Assembly: GCF_017377655.1 (NCBI RefSeq)
Contig: NZ_JAFREL010000078.1
Location: 1 to 23,780 of the forward strand
DNA length: 23,780 nucleotides
Direction of reading: 5' to 3'
Source of the DNA: Candidatus Enterococcus ferrettii
GTDB lineage: Bacteria > Bacillota > Bacilli > Lactobacillales > Enterococcaceae
Shown one piece after another: positions 6,796 to 13,959 of this stretch (within the stretch, counting starts at the first letter, position 1; each line of letters begins with the position of its first letter). The notes beneath the pieces are model-generated. The model searched no databases. It saw only the letters and a program-made list of their open reading frames with translations, and had not been told where the DNA came from. Made by a program: the position numbers and the translations under genes.

Positions 6796-7941
6796 ATGAA
6801 GAAAAAGACAAAAATATTTATTGCTAGTGTTGCTGGTTTAGTTATTGCAGGCTGTGGATTTGTTGCATTAAGATCAGGGAAACAGGAGCCGCAGTATAGT
6901 GCTTATACAGTAAAAACTGCGGATCCGTTACAGCTAAAAGGAAAGGTTGAACCGATTCAAAAACGGCTTTACTTTTTAGATACTTCTAAGGGAACAATTA
7001 AAAATATTACTGTTACTAATGGACAGGAAGTTTCTGAGGGTACTCCGTTACTTGAATACCAAAATGATACCGCTCAAAATGAATTGATCACTCAACAGCA
7101 TGCAGTGAATAAGAGCTCACTAGATGCTTCCCAATCAGAAGCCGCCGTTGCTTCGAGTGAAAAACAGGCCCAGACTTTGACCAACCAAGTAACGGATACT
7201 CAGCAAAAGATAGCACGCACACAGGATCAGGAAGAAAAGGCAGGACTTAATGAACAGTTGAAGCAGCAGCAAGCAGAGCTGCAGGCGGCTAATGATCAAT
7301 TAAGTCAAGCGCGTTTTGCTGTGCAGGGTGCTTATGAAGATATCCAAGCTGCCAAAGATGTACTAGCAGGACAACAGCAGCAGGCTTCAACAACAGTTAA
7401 TGCTGAAATAGCTGGGATTGTTTCAGTTGAAGAAAAAGGTCAGGCGTCACCGGAAGTGCCAGTCGTAACGATTTCTGAAAAAACCAAGCAAATTAAGGGC
7501 ATAGTAACTGAATATGATCTGGACAAATTAGTGCCGGGGCAAACGGTCCAAGTATCTACTGTTGGAGATAATCAGCAAGCAGAAGGCAAGGTTAAGAGTA
7601 TTGCTTCCAGTGCAATTGTTTCCAGCAATGACAATAATAATGTTGCTTCTTATGAGTTTATTGTCGAAGGAGATTTCCCTTGGTCCGATGACTTATCTAC
7701 GGTGGTTACCTTAAAACAAGATCAGCTTATTTTGCCAGATGCTGCCATTAAGGAAAAAGGAGGCAAGCACTACGTCTTTAAATACTCTAACGGTAAGGTG
7801 AAACAAACTGAAATTCAAATTCAAGAAGTGAATGGACACAAGATTGTCCAAAACGGGCTTAAAGCGAAGGATCAAATTATTGAAAATCCTGATGACGAAT
7901 TAAAAGATGGCGCAGAGATACAGGTGAGCGCGAATGATTAA
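6796..7941 (+). CDS. Periplasmic-adaptor/membrane-fusion-type subunit of MacA/YknX-like exporter
   Basis: The 381-residue protein has an N-terminal membrane segment (residues 7-27). A lipoyl/barrel-sandwich half follows (about 45-90: ITVTNGQEVSEGTPLLEYQN), then a long Gln/Ala-rich alpha-helical hairpin (about 95-200). The second half of the lipoyl domain (NAEIAGIVSVEEKGQ) and a beta-barrel and membrane-proximal region come next. This is the order of HlyD/RND-type adaptors such as MacA and Bacillus YknX. IAGC at residues 17-20 fits a lipobox, but the hydrophobic residues after the Cys also fit a plain membrane anchor. A good ribosome site (TTGGAGGAAG) precedes ATG 6796. The stop overlaps the ATPase start by 8 bases. 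It is expected to couple the ATPase/permease pair to export of a peptide or toxic compound; the substrate is not visible. Confidence 0.88.
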   Translation: MKKKTKIFIASVAGLVIAGCGFVALRSGKQEPQYSAYTVKTADPLQLKGKVEPIQKRLYFLDTSKGTIKNITVTNGQEVSEGTPLLEYQNDTAQNELITQQHAVNKSSLDASQSEAAVASSEKQAQTLTNQVTDTQQKIARTQDQEEKAGLNEQLKQQQAELQAANDQLSQARFAVQGAYEDIQAAKDVLAGQQQQASTTVNAEIAGIVSVEEKGQASPEVPVVTISEKTKQIKGIVTEYDLDKLVPGQTVQVSTVGDNQQAEGKVKSIASSAIVSSNDNNNVASYEFIVEGDFPWSDDLSTVVTLKQDQLILPDAAIKEKGGKHYVFKYSNGKVKQTEIQIQEVNGHKIVQNGLKAKDQIIENPDDELKDGAEIQVSAND

Positions 7942-8611
7942 GCTGGAGCATATTTACAAATATTATGAAACGGGCGATACGAAAATAAATGTCTTAAAGG
8001 ACATCAATTTTTCTATCGAAGCGGGCGAATTTGTAGCAATCATGGGGCCCTCTGGTTCTGGAAAGTCTACATTGATTAATCTGCTGGGATTTATTGATCG
8101 AACCTTTGAGGGACACTATCTTTTTAAAGGCAGAGAGATTGATGATTTCAAGGATGAAGAGCTGTCAGAGATTCGCAATCAGTCGGTAGGATTTGTTTTC
8201 CAAAACTTTAGTCTCATTGAAAATTTAACCGTTGCTGAAAATGTTGAGCTGCCGCTTTTGTACAATGGTGCTAAGCATAATGAAACCCAAAAAAAGGTCA
8301 AACAAGCCTTAACAAGGGTTGGACTAGCCGACAAACTGGATCAATTACCAAAACAACTCTCCGGTGGACAACAGCAGCGCGTTGCGATTGCTCGAGCATT
8401 AATCAATCAGCCCAGCTTCATTATAGCTGACGAACCTACGGGAGCTTTGGACACCCATACAACTGATGAGATTATGCAGTTGTTTAAGCAGTTGAACGAT
8501 GAAGGAGTAACCATAATTCTGGTTACTCATGATCCAGAAACAGTTATTTATTGTGACCGACTGTTAAAAATCAGAGATGGACAGATGGTTGAGGAGGTAT
8601 TGCAAGCATGA
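7934..8611 (+). CDS. ABC transporter ATPase, MacB/YknY-type (LolD-like)
   Basis: This 225-residue ATPase has Walker A GPSGSGKST (38-46), the Q-loop Gln90, signature LSGGQQQR (142-149), Walker B FIIADEP (162-168) with catalytic Glu167, and the switch His199 in LVTHD. The size and sequence fit the stand-alone ATPases that pair with FtsX/MacB-type permeases, which work by mechanotransmission and not by a classic transport channel. The start overlaps the adaptor's last codons, and the stop overlaps the permease start by ATGA. All motifs are intact. Confidence 0.96.
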   Translation: MIKLEHIYKYYETGDTKINVLKDINFSIEAGEFVAIMGPSGSGKSTLINLLGFIDRTFEGHYLFKGREIDDFKDEELSEIRNQSVGFVFQNFSLIENLTVAENVELPLLYNGAKHNETQKKVKQALTRVGLADKLDQLPKQLSGGQQQRVAIARALINQPSFIIADEPTGALDTHTTDEIMQLFKQLNDEGVTIILVTHDPETVIYCDRLLKIRDGQMVEEVLQA

Positions 8612-9813
8612 GAAAATATATTCTTTGGCGTACAGCTTTCCGCTCAATTTTCAAAAATAAACGTCGCAGCTTCCTGACCATGTTTGGAATCATTATTGGA
8701 ATTGCCGCCGTTATTACTATTGTTGCTTTAGGAAATGGATTTAAACGCAATATCTTATCGCAAACAACTGGCGCTGACGAAACAGGACAAACTAAGTATG
8801 TCAATATTAAATACAATGATTTTGATAATTTAATCAAAGATGACTCGGGTATTTCTCAAACCGATAAAAATATGGTGGCCAACCTGCCAGAGGTCAAGGA
8901 AGTAAGCTACCATCAATCGATGAAAGAGAACGATAAAGACTCTGTTGACTTCTATAATAAAAATATGAAATTCACTATGGCGATTGAAACAACTAAGAAA
9001 ACTTCCTTGCCTATTTTAACTGGGCGTCAATTAATTCCGGCTGACAATGATGGATTGAACAAGGTAGTTGTATTAGATGAAGTTGTTGCAAAACAGGTTT
9101 TTGGTTCGGCCAAGGCCGCATTAAACGGGGCTTTTGATTTGAACGGTCAAGTATTCACTGTAGTCGGAGTTTCTGTGAACAGCTCTGGGGAGATGGGCCC
9201 TCAAAACTATGAACCATTGGCTTATTTTCCCAAAAAGACCTATGCTCACTACTTAGGAAAAAAGGAAAATCGCTCTGTATTGGCTATCAAATTCAACACC
9301 CAAGTAGATGATGATGCAGCAATGGACAAAGTGCTTAAACAACTGAATGTTAATGGTGAAAGTCGGCTGCAGGGAGAATACCAAAGCTATGATCCTTCCG
9401 CTGAGATTAAACAGTTAGGCTCGATGCTGGATCAAATGACGCTTTTTATTGGCGCTGTAGCTGCAATTTCGTTATTTATTGCCGGTGTAGGGGTAATGAA
9501 TATGATGTATATTTCTGTATCCGAGCGGACAAAAGAGATTGGGATTCGTCGTGCATTAGGTGCTAATGCTAAATCGATCAAGCAGCAATTCCTCTTTGAA
9601 GGAATTGTCCTGACCTTAAGTGGTGGAGTAATCGGCTACGTGTTAGGGATATTAATCGCTTTTGCTGCATCCTTTGCATTACCATTTTCAGTTCGTCCAG
9701 ATTTGATGACTGTTTTTATTTCCATTGGAACCTCGACGTTAATCGGTATCTGCTTCAGCTATCTGCCAGCTTCTGCGGCTGCCAAAAAAGAATTAATCGA
9801 TATCTTAAAATAG
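8608..9813 (+). CDS. ABC transporter permease, MacB/FtsX-type (YknZ-like)
   Basis: This 401-residue protein has the four-helix MacB layout. Membrane segment 1 lies at about 21-42, after a basic start (KNKRRSFLTMFGIIIG). A large extracytoplasmic MacB_PCD-like domain spans about 45-265. The C-terminal FtsX domain has three segments, the first starting in TLFIGAVAAISLFIAGVGVM. The cytoplasmic coupling stretch ERTKEIGIRRALGA is typical of the family. It overlaps the ATPase gene by 4 bases, so translation is coupled. With the adaptor it forms a complete tripartite exporter; a role in antimicrobial-peptide or bacteriocin resistance is plausible from family knowledge only. No bacteriocin, kinase or regulator gene is adjacent. 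Confidence 0.95.
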   Translation: MRKYILWRTAFRSIFKNKRRSFLTMFGIIIGIAAVITIVALGNGFKRNILSQTTGADETGQTKYVNIKYNDFDNLIKDDSGISQTDKNMVANLPEVKEVSYHQSMKENDKDSVDFYNKNMKFTMAIETTKKTSLPILTGRQLIPADNDGLNKVVVLDEVVAKQVFGSAKAALNGAFDLNGQVFTVVGVSVNSSGEMGPQNYEPLAYFPKKTYAHYLGKKENRSVLAIKFNTQVDDDAAMDKVLKQLNVNGESRLQGEYQSYDPSAEIKQLGSMLDQMTLFIGAVAAISLFIAGVGVMNMMYISVSERTKEIGIRRALGANAKSIKQQFLFEGIVLTLSGGVIGYVLGILIAFAASFALPFSVRPDLMTVFISIGTSTLIGICFSYLPASAAAKKELIDILK

Positions 9814-9837
9814 ACTCTTGCTTCTGCAAGGGTCTTT
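9813..9837 (+). terminator. Weak hairpin terminator after the exporter operon
   Basis: GACTCTTGC (9813-9821) pairs with GCAAGGGTC (9826-9834) with one G-U, around a TTCT loop. Only three T follow, so termination is probably incomplete. The stem begins on the last base of the permease stop codon. Confidence 0.55.
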
Positions 9838-9915
9838 AGCTTGTAACAGGCTTTAAACCAGACTTTTCAATCAATGTGTAGTAGACTCAGAAAGAAAAGT
9901 AAGGAGGGAATTTGA

Positions 9916-10494
9916 ATGCCGAAAAATCGAATCGAAGCCTTCACAGATGCTGTAATCGCCATTGTTATGACCTTACTAGTATTGGAGCTGCATGAACCCA
10001 ATGGGGACACCTTTTTCGCTTTTGAAGGAAAAGCCCATCAATTTATCATTTATTTGGTCAGTTTTATTTCGTTAGCCATTTATTGGAACAATCACCATCA
10101 TCTTTTTCATATGATAAAAAAAGTGGACGGCCTGGTATTGTGGATGAATAACTTGTTGATTTTGATGTTAACACTGTTTCCATATGTCACTGTTTGGGTA
10201 ACTGATTATCCGACCTCATTGGCACCACAAATTTTTTACGGTTTAGTTATTTTAGGAACGGATATCTCTTATTATTTATTAGGTTTATCTCTAGTTCGCT
10301 GCAACGGCAAGGACTCAGCGGTAGGCAAGCTTTTTAGACATTATACGAAGATACGGGTGACTATTGGTTTGAATGTGGTCGCTTTACTGGCTGGCTGGTT
10401 GATTCATCCGGTATTAGTTATCGTAATTAACGGGATTATGCTGATAATGTGGTTTATTCCAGAGAAGAAGCTGGAAAAAGTTACTTTAGATTGA
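9916..10494 (+). CDS. TMEM175-family (DUF1211) potassium channel-like membrane protein
   Basis: The 192-residue protein has about six hydrophobic segments. It begins with the TMEM175 signature in helix 1, RIEAFTDAVIAIVMTLLVLEL, where Arg5, Phe9 and Asp11 are the family's RxxxFSD positions and Ser is replaced by Thr10. Helix 2 carries the typical YWNNHHHLFH stretch. Bacterial members form tetrameric K+-permeable channels lacking the classic GYG filter; they have one repeat per chain, as here. The start is fixed by AAGGAGG (9901-9907), 8 bases before ATG. It is separated from the exporter by about 100 bases and a weak terminator, and may be partly transcribed by read-through. I found no convincing promoter of its own. 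Confidence 0.88.
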   Translation: MPKNRIEAFTDAVIAIVMTLLVLELHEPNGDTFFAFEGKAHQFIIYLVSFISLAIYWNNHHHLFHMIKKVDGLVLWMNNLLILMLTLFPYVTVWVTDYPTSLAPQIFYGLVILGTDISYYLLGLSLVRCNGKDSAVGKLFRHYTKIRVTIGLNVVALLAGWLIHPVLVIVINGIMLIMWFIPEKKLEKVTLD

Positions 10495-10552
10495 ACAATC
10501 GTCAGAAATAAAGAAAGAAAAATAATTCTGTGACACAATCAAGCGTTTTATT

Positions 10553-10580
10553 TTGAAATTTGTACATTATCCTCTATGCT
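10553..10580 (+). promoter_or_regulatory. Sigma-A promoter of the Gls24-like gene
   Basis: TTGAAA (10553-10558), a 16-base spacer and TATGCT (10575-10580) lie about 30 bases upstream of the ribosome site AAAGGAGG. Start of transcription near 10587 leaves a leader of only about 23 bases. The -35 box occupies an in-frame TTG that could be mistaken for a start codon, which supports translation from ATG 10610. Confidence 0.65.
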
Positions 10581-10609
10581 TAAGGTATAAGAAAAAAGGA
10601 GGATGCAAC

Positions 10610-11449
10610 ATGGAAATTCAAAACTTAGTAGATAAAGACATGAAGAAAGAAGTGACCGAAAGCGTGAAAGAAGCACATGATCAGGCTGGCGGAAATGCTA
10701 AAGATATCAAAAAAGACGAAAACAAAGTTGAAGATCAAAAAGCAAAGACTCCTGACGTGAAGAATGACCAAGACAGCAAAGAAACAAAAAGTGGTAAAGA
10801 AGTAAAAGCTGCTGAAGTAAAGCAACAGAGTGAAGACAAAAAAGAATCTGATAATAAGAAGGAAGCGAAAGATATGAGTAACGACATGAAAAAAGAAGAA
10901 GAAAAGAAAGATCAAAAATCAACTGACAAACAAGATATTGAAAATATTCGCGGGGACGTTGAATATGATGACTCAGTTATTAAAAAAATTATTGCTGTAG
11001 CCTTGGACAGCGTAAATGGACTATTGAATGTAGATGGCGGCTTCTTCTCAAATACTGCTAAAAAAATCAGCAACAATGCGGATGATACTGCCGGTATTGA
11101 AACCGAAGTTGGCAAAAAACAAGTAGCAATCGACATGGATGTAGTTGTTGAATACGGCAAAGATATCCAAGAAATCTTCAATAACTTAAAGCAAGTGGTT
11201 GCTAAAGAAGTTAAGCAAATGACTGGTCTAGATGTCATCGAAGTGAACTTGAAGGTTGTTGACATTAAGACAAAAGAAGAACATGAAAAAGATAAAGAAA
11301 CTTTGCAAGACAAGGCTTCTGAACAAGCAGACCAAGCGAAAGACTATGTAAACGAAAAACGTGAAGAATTTTCTGACGACAAAGAGAAAGCTGAAAAGTC
11401 AGAAGACAAAGATAAAGAAGAAAAATCTGAAAAACCACGTGTTGAATAA
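10610..11449 (+). CDS. gls24: Gls24/Asp23-family general stress protein with charged N- and C-terminal extensions
   Basis: Starting at ATG 10610 (ribosome site GGAGG at 10598-10602, 7 bases upstream), the protein has 279 residues. Residues about 108-222 form the Asp23/Gls24 domain: the start is DIENIRGDVEYDDSVIKKI, with VEYGKDIQEIFNNLKQVV and GLDVIEVNLKVVDI further on. The first 107 residues are a Lys/Glu/Asp-rich, probably disordered stretch, and the last 55 are similarly charged. Gls24 of enterococci is a stress and virulence-associated protein, and Asp23 homologues act near the membrane. The long charged N-terminal arm is larger than I expect for the basic family. The gene is monocistronic, with its own promoter and a perfect terminator. 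Bases and codons are A-rich because of the Lys/Glu content. Confidence 0.87.
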   Translation: MEIQNLVDKDMKKEVTESVKEAHDQAGGNAKDIKKDENKVEDQKAKTPDVKNDQDSKETKSGKEVKAAEVKQQSEDKKESDNKKEAKDMSNDMKKEEEKKDQKSTDKQDIENIRGDVEYDDSVIKKIIAVALDSVNGLLNVDGGFFSNTAKKISNNADDTAGIETEVGKKQVAIDMDVVVEYGKDIQEIFNNLKQVVAKEVKQMTGLDVIEVNLKVVDIKTKEEHEKDKETLQDKASEQADQAKDYVNEKREEFSDDKEKAEKSEDKDKEEKSEKPRVE

Positions 11450-11467
11450 TCATTATAGGCGCTAATA

Positions 11468-11505
11468 ACAAGGCAAGACCCTCATCGGTCTTGCCTTGTT
11501 TTTTT
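11468..11505 (+). terminator. Strong terminator after the Gls24-like gene
   Basis: A perfect 13-bp stem, ACAAGGCAAGACC (11468-11480) with GGTCTTGCCTTGT (11487-11499), encloses a CTCATC loop and is followed by seven T (11499-11505). It also lies just past the stop of the convergent RpiR-type gene, so it may act in both directions, though the T-run favours the + strand. Confidence 0.95.
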
Positions 11506-12394
11506 ACATCATGAAGTTATGAGGATCTACCTTTGTAGTGCTGATATTGTCACGAATTTTCTTTAGAGAATCTGTATTTTGATCGTAATTATGATGCATG
11601 ACATTCGTATAAAGAATGTCCATGACGGTTAAGTAGCCGATCCTGGAAGAGAGCGCTTCCGTCCGAAACAGACTTTCCTCAGTCACGACAATAATTGCTT
11701 CATCAGATAGACTGACCAATTCTGAGCCGCCATTACCAGTGAGCGTAATCAATTTGGCGTCGGTTTTTTTTACCTGTCGAGCTAAATTGATCGATTCTTT
11801 GGTTTGACCGGAATGAGAGAAGATAAACACACAATCCTCACTAGTCAGCTTAGTCGCGAAGCTTAGCTGCATATGGTAATCAAAAACATAATTGCAACGA
11901 TACTTGGTTCGGATAAACTTATGAAAGCTGTCGAAGGCTACAATTGTTGAACCTCCCTGACCGAAAAAGTGCAGCGTTTTAGCTGAATAAATAAGGGCTA
12001 GAGCATTATCCAGTAGTTCTTCAGTGATAAAATGAGTTGAGTTACTCAACGAATGCAGGTTTGATTGCAACACTTTTTTTGCAATATCAATGCTTGAATC
12101 TTCGGACGTAATATCCTCCGTACCGCTCATCGTATTTACAGATTGAAACGTAGGCTGATAGTTGGAGTTACGGGCAATATCAATTTTGAACTCCTGAAAA
12201 CCACCGTAGCCGATTCGTTTAACAAACTGATAAACTGAGGACTGTGAGACACCAATTTCATTAGCCAATTCATCTAAGGTTTTATGAGCTAGGGCTTCTT
12301 CAGAGTGAACAAGATAATTAGCTATTTTTTGCTCAGTATCGCTAAGCTTTGGTTTCTTTATTCTGATGCGCTGATCAAGATAATGGTTTTTCAT
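11504..12394 (-). CDS. RpiR/MurR-family transcriptional regulator with SIS domain
   Basis: Translated from ATG 12394 (ribosome site CGGAGGAAG just upstream on the minus strand), it has 296 residues. An upstream in-frame TTG overlaps the ribosome site and is unlikely to be used. Residues about 8-80 form the RpiR-type helix-turn-helix domain (TLDELANEIGVSQSSVYQFV). Residues about 130-260 form a sugar-phosphate isomerase (SIS) domain with FFGQGGST and FIFSHSGQTKES. RpiR proteins sense phosphosugars through the SIS domain. It is divergent from the sugar-acid PTS operon and almost certainly regulates it; the ligand is likely a phosphorylated hexonate or KDPG. That ligand is inferred from the operon content. 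Confidence 0.93.
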   Translation of the reverse strand: MKNHYLDQRIRIKKPKLSDTEQKIANYLVHSEEALAHKTLDELANEIGVSQSSVYQFVKRIGYGGFQEFKIDIARNSNYQPTFQSVNTMSGTEDITSEDSSIDIAKKVLQSNLHSLSNSTHFITEELLDNALALIYSAKTLHFFGQGGSTIVAFDSFHKFIRTKYRCNYVFDYHMQLSFATKLTSEDCVFIFSHSGQTKESINLARQVKKTDAKLITLTGNGGSELVSLSDEAIIVVTEESLFRTEALSSRIGYLTVMDILYTNVMHHNYDQNTDSLKKIRDNISTTKVDPHNFMM

Positions 12395-12468
12395 GTCGCT
12401 TCCTCCGTTCAAAATCTGATTCTATAATAAGCGATTCCGTCATTCGTTTTCCAAAAGATCTTATGCTC

Positions 12469-12497
12469 ATTATAGTGAAGTGTACTCTAAAAGACAA
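12469..12497 (-). promoter_or_regulatory. Sigma-A promoter of the RpiR-type gene
   Basis: On the minus strand, TTGTCT (12497-12492), a 17-base spacer and a perfect TATAAT (12474-12469) lie about 75 bases upstream of the start codon at 12394. Confidence 0.75.
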
Positions 12498-12555
12498 TTT
12501 CCTAAAAATCCTTTTTTCTCATGCAGGGAACAAAATTCCTCTTAGAAAGCTATGA

Positions 12556-12573
12556 TACCAGTCTTTACTGGTA
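12556..12573. repeat. Perfect inverted repeat in the divergent region
   Basis: TACCAGT (12556-12562), CTTT, ACTGGTA (12567-12573). The arms are 7 bases and fully complementary. No T-run follows on either strand, so a protein-binding site is more likely than a terminator. It lies about 60 bases upstream of the regulator's -35 box. Confidence 0.5.
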
Positions 12574-12878
12574 ATAGAATGCCCAATACGCTAAAATAAA
12601 TAATCTTTATTCAAAAGCTGCGATTATTTCATTAAATAAGAATAACTCTAATTATTCAGAGCCAGAGCAAAAAGGAAGAATGATCCTGAGAAGCTAGAAA
12701 TTATCGAAAGACTTCCTTGAGCTAGGGCAGCATTTTATTAGAAAAAAACTTATCAAAACTTTTTTGTTATACATAAAAAGCTTGCTGCAATAGTAACCGG
12801 TTTCTCAAACTCATAATTCTATTCGTATTTTCTAATTTTTATAATAGATTAAAAAAGAGAGGAAATTGATAGGTTTAA

Positions 12879-12892
12879 TGATAACGCTTGCA
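12879..12892. promoter_or_regulatory. Candidate cre (CcpA) site
   Basis: TGATAACGCTTGCA matches the cre consensus TGWAANCGNTNWCA at all but two positions, including the central CG. It lies about 90 bases upstream of the operon's -35 box. Catabolite control of a sugar-acid PTS operon is expected, but the distance from the promoter makes the effect uncertain. Confidence 0.45.
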
Positions 12893-12976
12893 TTATTTTT
12901 CTATCCGATTTTAATACATACGCTGAATAGAATAACAAAGGTAGAAATCATCTAATAAAAAATATTTTTTATTTGG

Positions 12977-12990
12977 TGTAAATCTTTACA
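12977..12990. promoter_or_regulatory. Operator-like palindrome over the -35 box
   Basis: TGTAAA-TC-TTTACA is a perfect palindrome with 6-base arms. Its right arm is the -35 box of the operon promoter. A protein bound here would block RNA polymerase, as expected for a repressor such as the divergent RpiR-family protein. Confidence 0.5.
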
Positions 12991-13013
12991 ATTTATTCTT
13001 TTCACGATATGAT
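12985..13013 (+). promoter_or_regulatory. Sigma-A promoter of the sugar-acid PTS operon
   Basis: TTTACA (12985-12990), exactly 17 bases, then TATGAT (13008-13013). Transcription near 13020 gives a leader of about 28 bases. The leader carries AGGAGG (13025-13030) and, better spaced, AGGTGA (13033-13038), 9 bases before ATG 13048. No sigma-54 promoter motif, common for mannose-family PTS operons, was seen. Confidence 0.7.
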
Positions 13014-13047
13014 TTTAGTATAGCAGGAGGGCAGGTGAAAAAGAAAT

Positions 13048-13947
13048 ATGAAAATAGGATTCATTGGACTCGGCAAAATGGGGTTAAACATGGCGCTGAA
13101 TGTAATGGATAAACAATGGGAAGTCGTTGGTTTTGATGCAAGCAGTCAGGCACGTGAGAAGGCAGAAGCAGAACATGTTCGAACGGTTAGTTCAATAGAG
13201 ACGTTGTTGGATTCCTTAGATGAACAAAAAATCCTTTTCTTAAGCACACCGGCCGGAGAAATTACGAATTCACTTGTGAGGGACTTGTTGAAAGCGCTTA
13301 ATAGAGGCGACGTAATTATTGACAGCGGAAATTCTAATTTCCATGACAGTCTAAACAATTATCAGGCTGCCAAAAAACAAGGCATTCATTTTGTTGATTG
13401 TGGGACGTCAGGTGGAATGGAGGGTGCTCGTCACGGTGCGTGTTTAATGGTTGGTGGTGATGAAGAAGCGGTAAAAATTGTGGAACCTTTTTTTAAGGAT
13501 TTAGCTTGTGAAGACGGGTATTTGTATTCGGGTAAAGCAGGTTCAGGGCATTATTTGAAGATGGTGCACAATGGGATCGAATACGCCATGATGCAGGCGA
13601 TTGGTGAAGGCTTCCAACTGCTGGAGGCTTCGGAATATGCTTTTGATTTAGAAAAAGTCGCAAAGGTTTGGAACCATGGTTCTGTTATTGAAGCGAAGTT
13701 GATGGAATTAGCAGAACAGTCATTTGCACAGGATCCTCATCTAGAAGAAATCAAAGGAGAAATAAATGCCAGCGGTGAAGCAAAGTGGACTATAGAAGAA
13801 GCTTTACATTTAGATATTCCAGTACCGACTATCGCATTATCCTTATTCGTTCGAAACCAAAGTAAAATTCCAGACAGCTTTTCCAATAAGGTCGTTGCTT
13901 CATTAAGACATGGTTTCGGTGGACACGCTGTCGTAAAGAGCATTTAA
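13048..13947 (+). CDS. gnd: 6-phosphogluconate dehydrogenase, short decarboxylating type, probably NAD-dependent
   Basis: The 299-residue protein has an N-terminal Rossmann domain with GLGKMG (7-12). Its second strand ends in Asp30 (VVGFDASS), where NADP-specific enzymes carry Asn-Arg-Thr; this favours NAD+. The substrate motifs are CGTSGGMEGARHGACLMVGG and the catalytic stretch HYLKMVHNGIEYAMMQ. About 300 residues is the short form seen in Gram-positive bacteria (YqeC/GntZ-like), versus about 470 for the common Gnd. It oxidises and decarboxylates 6-phosphogluconate to ribulose-5-phosphate. As first gene of a PTS sugar-acid operon it would consume the phosphorylated aldonate made on uptake. 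The next gene follows after 12 bases. Confidence 0.9.
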   Translation: MKIGFIGLGKMGLNMALNVMDKQWEVVGFDASSQAREKAEAEHVRTVSSIETLLDSLDEQKILFLSTPAGEITNSLVRDLLKALNRGDVIIDSGNSNFHDSLNNYQAAKKQGIHFVDCGTSGGMEGARHGACLMVGGDEEAVKIVEPFFKDLACEDGYLYSGKAGSGHYLKMVHNGIEYAMMQAIGEGFQLLEASEYAFDLEKVAKVWNHGSVIEAKLMELAEQSFAQDPHLEEIKGEINASGEAKWTIEEALHLDIPVPTIALSLFVRNQSKIPDSFSNKVVASLRHGFGGHAVVKSI

Positions 13948-13959
13948 AGGGGCTTAGAA

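Larger units (their letters stand above)
12395..13047. other. Long divergent intergenic region of the sugar-acid locus
   Basis: These 653 A+T-rich bases separate the regulator from the operon. They hold the regulator promoter (12469-12497), a palindrome (12556-12573), a cre-like site (12879-12892), and an operator-like palindrome with the operon promoter (12977-13013). I found no supportable coding gene, tRNA or terminator here. The roughly 300 bases between 12574 and 12878 show nothing I can name. Confidence 0.7.

Noticed and set aside
10553..10609. TTG 10553 as start of the Gls24-like protein
   Set aside because: The TTG is the -35 box of a good promoter; ATG 10610 has a strong, well-spaced ribosome site.
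10625..11313. Minus-strand ORFs opposite the Gls24-like gene
   Set aside because: Phe/Leu/Ser-rich translations are the expected antisense of Lys/Glu-rich codons; no promoter or ribosome site was seen.
12395..12412. TTG 12412 as start of the RpiR-type regulator
   Set aside because: It overlaps the GGAGGA ribosome site that serves ATG 12394.
12395..13047. Sigma-54 promoter for the mannose-family PTS operon
   Set aside because: No GG-N10-GC type motif was found, and a good sigma-A promoter and RpiR-type regulator are present; no LevR/ManR activator gene is in the window.
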